Below, in pieces: positions 44,128 through 56,039 of a stretch of 64,000 nt of DNA (position 1 is its first letter; each line of letters begins with the position of its first letter). The translations under genes and the position numbers were made by a program. The stretch is from Geothrix sp. PMB-07 (GTDB lineage: Bacteria; Acidobacteriota; Holophagae; Holophagales; Holophagaceae). The stretch lies in the NCBI RefSeq assembly GCF_030758935.1, contig NZ_CP132333.1, positions 2,790,992 through 2,854,991 of the forward strand, given 5' to 3'. Below the pieces are notes generated by a model, which saw nothing but the letters and a program-made list of their open reading frames with translations, was not told the origin of the DNA and made no database searches.

Positions 44128-45348
44128 ATGAAGCGCAAGCAACTATGGATTCTGGGCGGTGGTCTGGCCGTGGTCCTCATTGGCGGACTGAGTGTCGCCG
44201 GCATGCAGGACAAGGGCCAGGCGGTGCAGATCGCCACTGTCGGGCGGGAGAGCCTCCAATCGAAGGTGAGCGCCAACGGCAAGGTGCAGGCGGTCACCAA
44301 AGCCGACATCTCCGCCAACGTCATGGGCCAGGTCACGCGGCTGGCGGTCAAGGAGGGCGACCGGGTCAGCAAGGGCCAGTTCCTGATGGAAATCGATCCC
44401 CGCAGCGCGCGGGCCAACGCCGATGCCATGCAGGCGAGCCTCCAGGCCGCGCAGTCCGATCTCACCTCCGCCACGGCGAACCTGGCCCAGGCCAAGGCGG
44501 ATTTCGAGCGCGCCAAGGCCAACCGTGCGGCGGGCATCATCGCCGCGGCGGATTTCGAGCGCGCCAAGACCGCCTATGACACGGCGCAGGCCGCGCAGGA
44601 GACCTCCCGCCGCCGGGCCGACCAGGCCAAGGCCACCTTGGCCCAGTCCCATGTGGGCCTGGGATACGCCACCATTTCCGCGCCCATGGATGGCGTCGTC
44701 ACCGCCCGCCGCATCGAGCTGGGCGAGACGGCGGTTCCCGGCATCCAGAACCAGGCGGGCACGGTGCTTGTCACCATCTCCGACATGAGCAAAGTGGAAG
44801 CCGAGATGGAAGTGGACGAAGCCTCCATCCCCACCGTGAAGCTGGCCCAAAAGGCCCAGGTGCGCATCGACGCCTATCCCAATCAGACCTTCGATGGCGA
44901 AGTCACCGAGGTGGGCGGCAGCCCCATCCTGAAGGCCAATGCGAATGAGGCCATCAAATTCAAGGTGAAGGTCTGGATCAAGAACCCGCCGCTCACCATC
45001 AAGCCCGGCCTCTCGGCCCAGGCGGACATTTTCACCGGCAGCCGCGATCAGGTGCTCGCCATTCCCATCCAGTCCCTGGTCACCCGCGAGATCAAGGCCA
45101 AGCCCGGCGAGACCCTCAAGCCCGGCGCGCCCCGGGATGAGGAAGGCGTGTGGCTCTTCGACAACGGGAAAGCCAAGTTTGTGCCCGTGAAGACTGGCCT
45201 GCTGGGCGATCTGAATGTGGAAGTGCTGGATGGCCTGAAGGGCGGTGAAACCGTGATCACGGGCCCCTTCCGCATCCTGCGCGACCTCAAGGGCGGCGAG
45301 CTGGTGCGGGAAGACAAGAGCAAGAAGAAGGACGAGAAGAAGGGCTAG
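44128..45348 (+). CDS. Periplasmic adaptor, MacA/HlyD-like
   Basis: 406 residues, GGGAGG upstream. It has one N-terminal membrane anchor (about 5-25), then the barrel-sandwich motif (KVQAVTKADISANVMGQVTRLAVKEGDRVSKGQFLMEID), a coiled-coil hairpin (about 95-175), and ISAPMDGVVTARRIELGETAVPG. The C-terminal membrane-proximal region ends in a Lys-rich tail. Adaptors of this type link ABC permeases of the MacB type to TolC. Two such permeases follow, starting 4 nt after its stop. Confidence 0.88.
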   Translation: MKRKQLWILGGGLAVVLIGGLSVAGMQDKGQAVQIATVGRESLQSKVSANGKVQAVTKADISANVMGQVTRLAVKEGDRVSKGQFLMEIDPRSARANADAMQASLQAAQSDLTSATANLAQAKADFERAKANRAAGIIAAADFERAKTAYDTAQAAQETSRRRADQAKATLAQSHVGLGYATISAPMDGVVTARRIELGETAVPGIQNQAGTVLVTISDMSKVEAEMEVDEASIPTVKLAQKAQVRIDAYPNQTFDGEVTEVGGSPILKANANEAIKFKVKVWIKNPPLTIKPGLSAQADIFTGSRDQVLAIPIQSLVTREIKAKPGETLKPGAPRDEEGVWLFDNGKAKFVPVKTGLLGDLNVEVLDGLKGGETVITGPFRILRDLKGGELVREDKSKKKDEKKG

Positions 45349-45352
45349 CCCC

Positions 45353-46582
<1,230 letters not shown>

Positions 46583-46590
46583 GAGCTGAC

Positions 46591-47889
<1,299 letters not shown>

Positions 47890-47987
47890 CCATCATCCAG
47901 GATCCAGGGCCGACATGCGGGAGGTGACCAGATTCAGCTCCCGCGCCGGGGCACCCGATCTGTTGGACAGTCCATGCCGGAGCGTCC

Positions 47988-48806
47988 ATGCGCGTACTGC
48001 CCCTTCTTGCCCTGACCGCAGCCCTGTCCCTCCAAGGTCAGGAACACGAGCCCGCCGCAGCCACCAAGGCGAAGCCCAAGGCCAAGCCGGAGGCCCACGC
48101 CGCAGCACCCGCCGGCCAGGTTGCCACCCCGGCGGCCCATGGCCCCGCACCCTCAGCCGACACCCCGGATAGCCCCAGCGCGGCGCTTACGGAGCTGGCC
48201 ACGGGCAATGCCCGTTTCGTGGCAGGCAAGCGTGTCCGCACCCTCGATACGGGGCACGATGTGGCCATGCGCGCGGCCCTGGTGGGTGGCCAGTCGCCCT
48301 TCGCCATCGTCATCACCTGCTCAGACAGCCGCGTACCGGACGCGCTGGTGTTCGATCAGGAGGCCGGGCGCCTCTTCACCATCCGCGAAGCGGGCAACGC
48401 GCCGGATCTTCAGGGCATCGCCTCCGCCGAGTACGCCGCCGACCACCTGGGCTCGAAGCTCATCGTCGTCATGGGCCACACCAGCTGCGGCGCCGTGAAA
48501 GCCATCCGTGAAGCCAACGGCAAACCCTTGCCGGGCAACCTCTGGGCCCTCCAGGCGGGCATGTCGGGCCTGCTGGAAAGCACACCTCACGATCCCAACG
48601 AGGAAGCCAAGGCCCACCTGAGCCGCCTGGAAGAGGCCAACGCCAAGCGGCAGGCCCAGGCCATCCTGGACCGCTCCTCCCTGCTGCATGAGAAGGTCGC
48701 CGCTGAGCAGCTTTGGGTGGTACCCGCCCTCTATCATCTGGACACCGGCAAGGTGCAGTTCTTCAAGCCGCTTTCCCTGGCTCCGGCTGCGTCGGCCCAC
48801 CACTGA
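47988..48806 (+). CDS. Exported beta-class carbonic anhydrase
   Basis: 272 residues from ATG 47988 (GGAG five bases upstream). It has a signal peptide (MRVLPLLALTAALSLQG), then a long Ala/Pro/Lys/His-rich linker (about 20-65), then the enzyme domain with zinc ligands in TCSDSRVPD, and H and C in VMGHTSCGAV. It interconverts CO2 and bicarbonate in the periplasm, possibly supplying bicarbonate or balancing pH. The 98-nt gap before it and different spacing suggest it is outside the permease operon. Confidence 0.9.
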   Translation: MRVLPLLALTAALSLQGQEHEPAAATKAKPKAKPEAHAAAPAGQVATPAAHGPAPSADTPDSPSAALTELATGNARFVAGKRVRTLDTGHDVAMRAALVGGQSPFAIVITCSDSRVPDALVFDQEAGRLFTIREAGNAPDLQGIASAEYAADHLGSKLIVVMGHTSCGAVKAIREANGKPLPGNLWALQAGMSGLLESTPHDPNEEAKAHLSRLEEANAKRQAQAILDRSSLLHEKVAAEQLWVVPALYHLDTGKVQFFKPLSLAPAASAHH

Positions 48807-48823
48807 TCTGCCACACTGGGGGC

Positions 48824-50236
48824 ATGGACGCCCAAGAATTCCGCCGCCTCGGTTACCAGCTCGTGGATTGGATCGCGGACTACCGCGAGGGGTTGGAGCG
48901 CCTGCCCGTCATGAGCCGGGTGCAGCCCGGAGACATCCGGGCGGCCTTCCCGGACCATCCGCCGCTCAAGGGCGGCCGCATGGATGCCGCCCTGGCGGCC
49001 CTGGAACGGGACGTGATGCCGGGCATCACCCACTGGAACCATCCCTCCTTCTTCGCCTACTTCCCCAGCAACACCAGCTACGCCTCGATCCTCGGGGATC
49101 TGGCGGCCTCAGGCATCGGCGCCCAGGGCATGAGCTGGCAGACCAGCCCCGCCGCCACCGAAGTCGAAGAAGTGGTCATGGATTGGCTGCGGCAGATGGT
49201 GGGCCTCAGCCCCGCGTTCACGGGCGTCATCCACGACACCGCCAGCACCGCCACCTTCACGGCCCTGCTCTGCGCCCGGGAGAAAGCCTCCGGCTACGCC
49301 CAGAACGAGGAGGGGCTCCAGAGCGGCGAGGCGCCCCTGGTGGTCTACGCCTCGGACCAGGGGCATAGCTCCATCGAGAAGGCCGCGCTGCTGGCGGGCT
49401 TCGGCCGCAGCTTCCTGCGCCTCATTCCCACCGATGAGAACCACGCCATCCGCCTGGACCTGCTGAAGGCGGCTATCGAGAAGGATCTCGAGATCGGCCT
49501 GCGTCCTTGCGCGCTGGTGGCTGCGGTGGGCACCACCGGCACCACGGCCGTGGATCCCGTCGCGGCCATGGCCGACCTTGCCGAACAGCACGGTCTCTGG
49601 CTCCACGTCGATGCGGCCCTGGCGGGCACGGCCATGGTACTGCCCGAGTGCCGCTGGATGTGGGAGGGCGTGGAGCGGGCCGACAGCCTGATCTTCAACC
49701 CCCATAAATGGATGGGCGTAGGCTTCGATTTCAGCGCCTACTACGTGCGCGATCCCCAACACCTCATCCGCGTCATGAGCACCAACCCCAGCTACCTGCG
49801 CACGGCGCAGGATGGTCAGGTGAGCAACTTCCGCGACTGGCACATCCAGCTGGGCCGCCGCTTTCGGGCCCTCAAGCTGTGGTTCTACCTCATGGACGTG
49901 GGCGTGGAGGGCCTGCAGGCGCGCCTGCGCCGCGACCTGGAGAACGCCCAGTGGCTGAAGGCCCAGGTGGACGGAGCTTCGGATTGGGAACGGCTGGCGC
50001 CCGTGCCCCTGCAGACCGTGTGCATCCGGCACCTGAAGCCCGGCCTGGATGAAGCGGCCCTCGCCGCCCACAACCTGGAGCTGGCCCGCCGTTTGAACGA
50101 CAGCGGCAAGGCCTACCTGACGCCTTCGATGCTCAAGGGCAAGCAGATGCTGCGCGTGAGCATCGGCGCTGAAACCACCGAACGGTCGCATGTGCAGGCC
50201 CTGTGGGAAGCTCTGAACGCAGCAGCCCAGGCCTGA
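48824..50236 (+). CDS. PLP-dependent aromatic-L-amino-acid decarboxylase-like enzyme
   Basis: 470 residues. Group II decarboxylase fold with WNHPSFFAYFPSNTSYASILGDL at the start, HxD site HVDAALAGTAMV, and PLP lysine in FNPHKWMGVGFD (near 295). This matches aromatic amino acid (DOPA/tyrosine/tryptophan) decarboxylases, which give amines and CO2. Its place just after a carbonic anhydrase may be chance. Substrate within the aromatic group not decided. Confidence 0.88.
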   Translation: MDAQEFRRLGYQLVDWIADYREGLERLPVMSRVQPGDIRAAFPDHPPLKGGRMDAALAALERDVMPGITHWNHPSFFAYFPSNTSYASILGDLAASGIGAQGMSWQTSPAATEVEEVVMDWLRQMVGLSPAFTGVIHDTASTATFTALLCAREKASGYAQNEEGLQSGEAPLVVYASDQGHSSIEKAALLAGFGRSFLRLIPTDENHAIRLDLLKAAIEKDLEIGLRPCALVAAVGTTGTTAVDPVAAMADLAEQHGLWLHVDAALAGTAMVLPECRWMWEGVERADSLIFNPHKWMGVGFDFSAYYVRDPQHLIRVMSTNPSYLRTAQDGQVSNFRDWHIQLGRRFRALKLWFYLMDVGVEGLQARLRRDLENAQWLKAQVDGASDWERLAPVPLQTVCIRHLKPGLDEAALAAHNLELARRLNDSGKAYLTPSMLKGKQMLRVSIGAETTERSHVQALWEALNAAAQA

Positions 50237-50240
50237 TAGC

Positions 50241-51752
50241 TCAGTCCCAGTGCTTCAGTTCAGGCCACATGGCCCGGATGTTCCGCTTGGGGCCGCGGCA
50301 CAGGTAGATGGGCCGGTTCTCCTCCGCCATGCCCCAGGGATGGTGGTGGACAGCCGCGACCTGGACCGATTCGAACACCCGTGAAAGCCCCTCGTCACAC
50401 CCCAAGCAGATGAAGGTCGTGTAGTCGCGGTCGGGGGCTGGCCAGAATGAGTGGGCCTGGTGGGCACAGAGGGCTGATGGCAGGCCCCGCGCTGGTCCCA
50501 GATGGTTGATGGCACCGGCCTCGCCATAGCTGGCGGCGTAGATGGCCGTATGTGCCTGCTCCTCAGGTGTCAGCGAGTGGTAGATCCGCGCCACCTCATC
50601 GGTCATCTCGGGCCACCCGAACTGATCGCCCAGGCGCTGATCCAACGGACCGTCATGACGCACCTCCAGCTTGGCGGGCCGGATTCCCAGCGCGCGCTGG
50701 TAGGCCAGCAGCCGGGGAGGAGAGAGGAAGGGCAGCAGCGCAGGAATGAGCAGGGCCGTGACAGCACCGATGCCCGAGAGCAGAACCACCTTGGGCCAAA
50801 GGCGGCCGCGGCTCCAGTCCCGCCCGGCCAGCCAGGCCTCAGTGGCCACGGCGCCCGCGGCGAAGAGCATCGGGTAGATGGCGGCCAGGTAGTAGTCCTT
50901 GGCCTGGAGGGCGATCATCAGTGCGAGCATGCCCAGGTAGAGGAGTCCCAGCACCCGCAGCCGGGAGAGGCGCCCGAACAGCAGCGAGCAGAGCCCCGAA
51001 AACCAGATGGGAAACAGCAGGGGGTTCAGGAATCCGATCTGCTGCTTCACGAAGGTCCAGGGCCCCAGCACCACGTTCTTTCCCATGCGCCGGATGTTGG
51101 CCATGTCCTCCAGCAGGGGATACCCGTGGCGGATCTGCCACAGCAGGGTGGGCAGGAAGATCAGCAGCGCCAGCAGCCCAGCCGCCCAGATCCAGGGCCT
51201 GCGCAGATCGCGCCGGAGCGGCGACAGCAGGATGGCCACCAGTGCCGCCAGGCCGAAGACCAGCATGGCGTACTTGGTTTCCAGCCCCAGTCCCGCCAGC
51301 AGGCCGAACCAAAGCCACAGCCGGTCGTTGCCCGTGCGCACGAGTTCGATGAGCATGGCCGCGCAGCCCATCCAGAGCAGCGGCTCGAAGGCGCCCACAC
51401 ACAGAATGCTGTCCGTGCCGAGGAAGACGGGCACCCCGAGCAGGCAGAGCCCCGTCAATCCCTGCGCGAATCGTCCCCCACCCATTTGCCGCGCCAGCCC
51501 CATGCCCAGGGCCACCTTGGCGGCCCCGGCCAGGGCGGGCAGCAGCCGCACCGCTGGCAGGGAACCCCCCAGGCCCAGGGACACCTTGGCGAGGAGGGCG
51601 ATCATCGGCGCATCGTCCACGTAGCCCCAACCCAGGTGGCGCGCACAGTCCAGGAAGTACAGCTCGTCGCGGAAGAAGCCATAGGCCTGGCTGGACAGGA
51701 GGTGGACCAGCAGTTTGAGCCCCGCCAGCAGAGCCACCAGGCGCCAGTCCAT
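50241..51752 (-). CDS. ArnT-like membrane glycosyltransferase (GT39/GT83 type)
   Basis: 503 residues from ATG 51752; GGAG is about 10 bases upstream. An in-frame TTG at 51821 has a better-spaced site but adds a polar stretch before the first helix. The first periplasmic loop has FRDELYFLDCARHLGWGYVDDAPM, with the catalytic-type DE and DD of lipid-linked-sugar transferases. About ten membrane helices follow, then a soluble C-terminal domain (about 390-500). It transfers a sugar from a polyprenyl-phosphate carrier to lipid A, protein or glycan; acceptor unknown. Confidence 0.82.
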   Translation of the reverse strand: MDWRLVALLAGLKLLVHLLSSQAYGFFRDELYFLDCARHLGWGYVDDAPMIALLAKVSLGLGGSLPAVRLLPALAGAAKVALGMGLARQMGGGRFAQGLTGLCLLGVPVFLGTDSILCVGAFEPLLWMGCAAMLIELVRTGNDRLWLWFGLLAGLGLETKYAMLVFGLAALVAILLSPLRRDLRRPWIWAAGLLALLIFLPTLLWQIRHGYPLLEDMANIRRMGKNVVLGPWTFVKQQIGFLNPLLFPIWFSGLCSLLFGRLSRLRVLGLLYLGMLALMIALQAKDYYLAAIYPMLFAAGAVATEAWLAGRDWSRGRLWPKVVLLSGIGAVTALLIPALLPFLSPPRLLAYQRALGIRPAKLEVRHDGPLDQRLGDQFGWPEMTDEVARIYHSLTPEEQAHTAIYAASYGEAGAINHLGPARGLPSALCAHQAHSFWPAPDRDYTTFICLGCDEGLSRVFESVQVAAVHHHPWGMAEENRPIYLCRGPKRNIRAMWPELKHWD

Positions 51753-51901
51753 GGGACCGATGCTCCATTCCACGATGGAATGGGCGCCGCTTTCTCCGCC
51801 TGGTTTCCAAGTGCTCTTCAACCCTGACTCCTTGCCCTGACGGTTTGTGCGACAGCCCGGAGGTTTCGTTCCAGCCTGCTCATGAGGTTAGTGGACCTTC
51901 G

Positions 51902-52130
51902 ATGCTTGCGGCGGATTTGCAGCCAGAACAGAGAAGAAAGCCCCTCTGTCTGAACAGCCACTTGTGCCGAGAACCGACACCCCCCACACTGACAGCATCG
52001 TGACCGGCCACCTGACCCCCAACCCTCGCCCTAGCCACAGCCAGTCGGTGGCCGGAGGGAGCGTCTGATCTAGCAGCAGCCAACCCTGTTTCCCGCCCCC
52101 GACCCACACCCGGATCGGGGGTTTTTCTTT
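51902..52130 (+). promoter_or_regulatory. Structured leader before proB, possible attenuator
   Basis: The 388-nt gap before proB holds, in order: a short frame at 51902-52003 rich in proline (EPTPPTL near its end); a large hairpin (CCGGCCACC 52004-52012 / GGTGGCCGG 52047-52055); and a terminator hairpin (52096-52121). The short frame stops one base before the first hairpin. This arrangement resembles transcription attenuation sensitive to proline supply. It is inference from layout; the rest of the gap shows nothing else. Confidence 0.35.
52096..52129 (+). terminator. Terminator-like hairpin directly upstream of proB
   Basis: CCCCCGA (52096-52102) and TCGGGGG (52115-52121) form a 7-bp stem with a 12-nt loop, followed by TTTTTCTTT. 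The ribosome site GGAGG of proB begins 10 bases after the stem. It may end transcription of an upstream transcript or regulate proB. Confidence 0.75.
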
Positions 52131-52140
52131 GGAGGCATCC

Positions 52141-53028
52141 GTGACGTCGCCCTCATCTGCCCTCGGCGCCATCGCCATGAATCCGCGCGCCAGCGTCCCT
52201 GCCGCCCGACGCATCATCGTGAAACTGGGCACCCAGGTGGTGGTGGACACCGACGGCCGCCCTGCCCTCAGCCGCCTCTACGGCCTCATGGAAAGCGTGG
52301 CCGCCCTGCGACAGCGCGGCGCCCAGCCCTTGCTCGTTTCTTCGGGAGCCGTGGGGCTGGGGGCCCGTCAGCTGGGCCTCCAACCCCGAGACCGGCCCCT
52401 GGCGCTGGCTCAGAAGCAGGCCTGCGCCGCCGTGGGTCAGGGCCAACTCATGGCCCTCTACCAGGAGGGATTCGCGCGGCTGGGGCTTTGCGCCGCCCAG
52501 GTGCTGCTCACCGAGGATGACTTCTCCGACCCCCTGCGCCACCTCAATCTGCGACACACGCTGGAAACGCTGCTGGAGCTGGGGGCCATTCCCGTGCTCA
52601 ACGAGAACGACACCGTTTCCACCCTGGAGCTGGAGCGCCCGGACCCGGGACCCGATCCCGGCCCACGCCCCATCTTCAGCGACAACGACCACCTCTCCGC
52701 CCTGGTGGCCGCGCACCTGGAGGCCGACCTGCTCATTCTGCTTTCGGATGTGAGCGCCCTCCACACGGAGGATCCGGGTCAGAATCCCAGCGCCGCACCC
52801 TTGGCCTGGGTGCCCTTCGGCGCCGATCTGCCGGTGAACCTGGCGGGCACCTCTCCAGGAGGACGCGGGGGCATGGCCAGCAAGGTGGCGGCGGCTCGGC
52901 AAGCTGCCCAGGCCGGAGTGCCCGTGGCGCTGGCCTCGGGGCTGGTCCCCCGCATCCTCGATCAGATCCTTGCGGGAGAGGCCGTGGGCACCTTCTTCCA
53001 ATGCGCCGAGAAAGGAGTTCTTTCATGA
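52141..53028 (+). CDS. proB: Glutamate 5-kinase
   Basis: 295 residues from GTG 52141, which has GGAGG five bases upstream. Amino acid kinase fold: IIVKLGTQVVVDTDG for phosphate binding, SSGAVGLGARQLGL, LLTEDDFSD, PVLNENDTVS for glutamate binding, FSDNDHLSALVAAHLEADLLILLSDV, and GRGGMASKVAAARQA near the end. The C-terminal PUA domain of the E. coli enzyme (367 residues) is absent. It phosphorylates glutamate as the first step of proline synthesis. Overlaps proA by 4 nt. Confidence 0.93.
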   Translation: MTSPSSALGAIAMNPRASVPAARRIIVKLGTQVVVDTDGRPALSRLYGLMESVAALRQRGAQPLLVSSGAVGLGARQLGLQPRDRPLALAQKQACAAVGQGQLMALYQEGFARLGLCAAQVLLTEDDFSDPLRHLNLRHTLETLLELGAIPVLNENDTVSTLELERPDPGPDPGPRPIFSDNDHLSALVAAHLEADLLILLSDVSALHTEDPGQNPSAAPLAWVPFGADLPVNLAGTSPGGRGGMASKVAAARQAAQAGVPVALASGLVPRILDQILAGEAVGTFFQCAEKGVLS

Positions 53029-54350
53029 CCGCCACCACGAATTCCGCCGCCAAGGCCGAAATCCAAGTCTGGGCCGAAGCCTCCCGGCAGGCCTCCCGCC
53101 GCCTGGCCACCACCTCTTCCACACAGCGAAACGCCGCGCTGCACCACCTGGCCGACCTCCTGCAAGGGCAGACGGCATCGCTGCTCGCAGCCAATGCCGA
53201 AGATGTCCGTGCGGCCAGCGCCTCGCTGGAGGCCGCCACTCTGCAGAGGCTCCGCCTGGATCCCGCCAAGGTGGTGGCCATGGTGGAAGGCGTCCGCGCC
53301 GTGGCCGCCCTGCCCGATCCCCTGCAGCAGGTGCAGCTGCGCCGGGAGCTGGATGAAGGCCTCGAACTCACACGCGTCAGCTGCCCCCTGGGGGTGCTCT
53401 GCGTGATCTTCGAGGCCCGACCCGATGCCCTCATCCAGATCAGCGCCCTGGCCCTCAAGAGCGGCAATGCGGTGCTGCTCAAGGGGGGCAGCGAGGCACA
53501 GCGCTCCCATGCGGTTCTCACGGCCTTGATTCAGGAAGCCCTGCGCCAAGCGGATCTGCCTGAAGCCGCTGTCCAGAGCCTGCCGGATCGCGAGGCCATT
53601 CACGCCCTGCTGCAGCGGCCCGATCTGGTGGATCTCGTCATCCCCCGAGGCTCCAAGGCGCTGGTGCAGGCCATCCAGTCCGCCACCCGCATTCCCGTGC
53701 TGGGCCATGCCGACGGCGTGTGCCACATGGTCCTTGATGAGGCCGCCGACACGGCCATGGCGCTGGCGTTGGTGCGGGATGCGAAGCTGCAGTACCCCGC
53801 CGCCTGCAACGCGGTGGAGACGGTGCTCATCCACCAGGGGGCCGCGGTCCGCCTGCTGCCGCCCTTGGTGGCAAACCTGCGCCAACACGGCGCGGAGCTG
53901 CGCGGCTGCGCGTCCTGCCGCACGCTCGTCCCCGATCTTCTCCCCGCCACTGAGGCCGATTGGGATGCCGAGTACGGCGCACCGATCCTGGCGCTGAAAA
54001 TCGTGGCGGATCTCGATGAAGCTCTGGCGCATATCCGCGCTCACGGCAGCGGGCACACGGAAGCCATCGTCACCGAGGATGCATCTGCCGCGACGCGCTT
54101 TCTGGCGGACGTCGATGCAGCGGGCGTCTTCCACAATGCGTCCACCCGCTTCGCCGACGGCTACCGCTACGGCTTCGGCGCCGAGGTGGGCATCAGCACC
54201 GGCCGCATCCATGCGCGGGGTCCCGTGGGCCTGGAAGGCCTGCTCAGCCACCGCTACCTGCTGCGCGGAAACGGCCACCAAGTGGCCGATTACACCGGCC
54301 AGGGTGCCCGACTTTTCCGACACAAAGACAAGGAGATCGGCCAGGCATAA
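53025..54350 (+). CDS. proA: Glutamate-5-semialdehyde dehydrogenase (gamma-glutamyl phosphate reductase)
   Basis: 441 residues from ATG 53025, with AAAGGAG upstream inside the end of proB (ATGA overlap). Aldehyde dehydrogenase fold with CPLGVLCVIFEARPDALIQI, LKSGNAVLLKGGSEA, VIPRGSKALVQAIQ, and catalytic cysteine in YPAACNAVET (near 260). It reduces gamma-glutamyl phosphate with NADPH to the semialdehyde that cyclises to pyrroline-5-carboxylate. proC is not in the window. Confidence 0.95.
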   Translation: MTATTNSAAKAEIQVWAEASRQASRRLATTSSTQRNAALHHLADLLQGQTASLLAANAEDVRAASASLEAATLQRLRLDPAKVVAMVEGVRAVAALPDPLQQVQLRRELDEGLELTRVSCPLGVLCVIFEARPDALIQISALALKSGNAVLLKGGSEAQRSHAVLTALIQEALRQADLPEAAVQSLPDREAIHALLQRPDLVDLVIPRGSKALVQAIQSATRIPVLGHADGVCHMVLDEAADTAMALALVRDAKLQYPAACNAVETVLIHQGAAVRLLPPLVANLRQHGAELRGCASCRTLVPDLLPATEADWDAEYGAPILALKIVADLDEALAHIRAHGSGHTEAIVTEDASAATRFLADVDAAGVFHNASTRFADGYRYGFGAEVGISTGRIHARGPVGLEGLLSHRYLLRGNGHQVADYTGQGARLFRHKDKEIGQA

Positions 54351-54366
54351 GGATCATTTATAAACA

Positions 54367-54385
54367 GATAAAAAGGGCTTTTATC
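54367..54385 (+). terminator. AT-rich hairpin after proA
   Basis: GATAAAA / TTTTATC with a 5-nt loop, 16 nt after the proA stop. A weak terminator or part of a leader. A second small hairpin TGAACCG/CGGTTCA lies at 54401-54422, and a longer imperfect pairing (CAAATTCTCAGTC near 54473 with GACTGAGTTTG near 54516) follows. The 248-nt gap holds no gene. Confidence 0.45.
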
Positions 54386-54598
54386 GTGCCACAGCGGATC
54401 TGAACCGCACATGATCGGTTCATCGCCAATTGAACGATTTGTCAGGTTTTTATCCTTTGGAATTGCCTTCATCAAATTCTCAGTCTTGGCCCAGGCCCAT
54501 CCACTGCTATTCTTGGACTGAGTTTGTCGTCCTTGCGGTTCCGCAGGGGCGACCTTTTCATATCGGCCCACCTGCGTCCCCCCGCACCTGGAGGATCC

Positions 54599-55909
54599 GT
54601 GTCCCACCTGCTCTCTCCCGAGACCCCAGCCTTCGCCGTACCTCAGGCGAACCTCGTCCCCGTGAGCGATCACCTGGGTCATATGGCGCCCATTCCGGCG
54701 TCCCGGATGTTCCTCATCAACAAATCGCTGAAAGTGTTCCAGGAGAAGCAGCCGGGTGTGCCGGTCTTCGACGCCAGCCAGGGCGATGGCGGTGCCTCGC
54801 TGCCCGGCGTGCCCGAAGCCCTATTGGATCGCGCCTTCGACCTGCAGAAGCAGCACGGCACCGCCTACGACATGCCCTTCGGCACCGAGGCCTACCGCAA
54901 GATCGTGGCCGAGTCCTACTGGAAGCTGGCGCCGGACACTGGCTGGGGCACAGCGAACGTCATCGGCACCCAGGGTGGCCGCGACGGTCTGCAGAAGGCC
55001 TACCAGGCCATGCTGGCCCTGGGCCACGGCCGCCAGGGCGATGTGATCGTGGTCAGCCGCGTGCCCTGGATCAGCTACAACTGGGGGCCGTATGGCATCG
55101 GCGCCAACGTGATGTGGGCTCCGGGTCGCGCCGAAGAAGGCTGGGCTTATTCCGAAGACGGCATCCGCGCCTGCGTCACGGAGGCCGCCAAGACGGGCCG
55201 CAAGGTGGCGGGCCTCGTCATCACCAGCCCTGACAATCCCACGGGCCAGACGCTCACCCTGCAGCGCCAGATCGAGCTCGCCCGGGCGGCGCTGGAGGCG
55301 GGCATCGCCTTCGTGCTCTTCGACTGGATGTACCACGCCGTGGGCGACGATGAGCCCTACGATGTGAACGTGCTGCTGCGCGCCTTCGAGCCGGAGCTGC
55401 GCAAGCGCCTCATGGTGCTCGACGGCATCACCAAGAGCCTGGGCGGCTCCAACATCCGCAATTGCCACCTGCTGGCCGATGCGGAGGTCACCAAGACCAT
55501 CGTGGCCCAGGCTTCGCACACGGTGATCCCCTCCTTCTTCAGCCTGGCCGTGGCCATGGCGGCCTACGAGAAGGGTCTGCAGGTCGCCGCCGCGCCCATC
55601 GTCGGGCCCTGCCGCACCAGCCGCGCCTGGATCCGCGAGTTCCTGAAGACCCAGGGCCGCACCCACATCATCGGCCAGGGCTACTACGCCTTCATCAAGG
55701 TGGCCGATGCGCTGCAGGCCAAGGGCTGGGCCGACTCCGAGCCCCTGGGTCAGCACCTGGCCGAGAACCATGGCGTGGCGGTGGTGCCCGGCGCCTTCTT
55801 CAGCCCCTATGGCGCGGAGTGGATCCGCTTCTCCTATGCGACGCCCGTGGAACGCACCCAGGGCGCGGCGACTCGGCTGATCGATGCGTTGAAGGCCCTT
55901 CAGCAATAA
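54599..55909 (+). CDS. PLP-dependent aminotransferase, class I/II
   Basis: 436 residues from GTG 54599, with GGAGG four bases upstream; the frame is open further up but without a site. Fold-type I: GTQGGRDGLQKAYQAM, VVSRVPWISYNWGPY, VITSPDNPTGQTLTL, aspartate in FVLFDWMYHAVGDD, and PLP lysine in LDGITKSLGGSNIRN. The substrate is not clear. It has its own structured leader. It is followed, across a repeat, by the ligase-peptidase fusion, so a shared role in amino acid or peptide metabolism is possible. Confidence 0.85.
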   Translation: MSHLLSPETPAFAVPQANLVPVSDHLGHMAPIPASRMFLINKSLKVFQEKQPGVPVFDASQGDGGASLPGVPEALLDRAFDLQKQHGTAYDMPFGTEAYRKIVAESYWKLAPDTGWGTANVIGTQGGRDGLQKAYQAMLALGHGRQGDVIVVSRVPWISYNWGPYGIGANVMWAPGRAEEGWAYSEDGIRACVTEAAKTGRKVAGLVITSPDNPTGQTLTLQRQIELARAALEAGIAFVLFDWMYHAVGDDEPYDVNVLLRAFEPELRKRLMVLDGITKSLGGSNIRNCHLLADAEVTKTIVAQASHTVIPSFFSLAVAMAAYEKGLQVAAAPIVGPCRTSRAWIREFLKTQGRTHIIGQGYYAFIKVADALQAKGWADSEPLGQHLAENHGVAVVPGAFFSPYGAEWIRFSYATPVERTQGAATRLIDALKALQQ

Positions 55910-55922
55910 ATGACAAAAGGAT

Positions 55923-56004
55923 TCACCACCAAGACACGAAGACACCAAGAACTGATGAAAACAGTCTTTTGGTTTTTCTTGGTGCCTTGGTGTCTTGGTG
56001 GTGA
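55923..56004. repeat. Inverted repeat, CACCAAG word (copy G)
   Basis: The left arm TCACCACCAAGACACGAAG then ACACCAAGAA (to 55951) pairs with the right arm (55976-56004) at about 27 of 29 positions, loop 24 nt. The word CACCAAG recurs three times per arm. The gap is between the aminotransferase and the fusion gene; the fusion gene's ATG lies 35 nt beyond. Confidence 0.85.
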
Positions 56005-56039
56005 TCAGTTGCAGTTCCCATGATGAGCACGGAGTTTCG

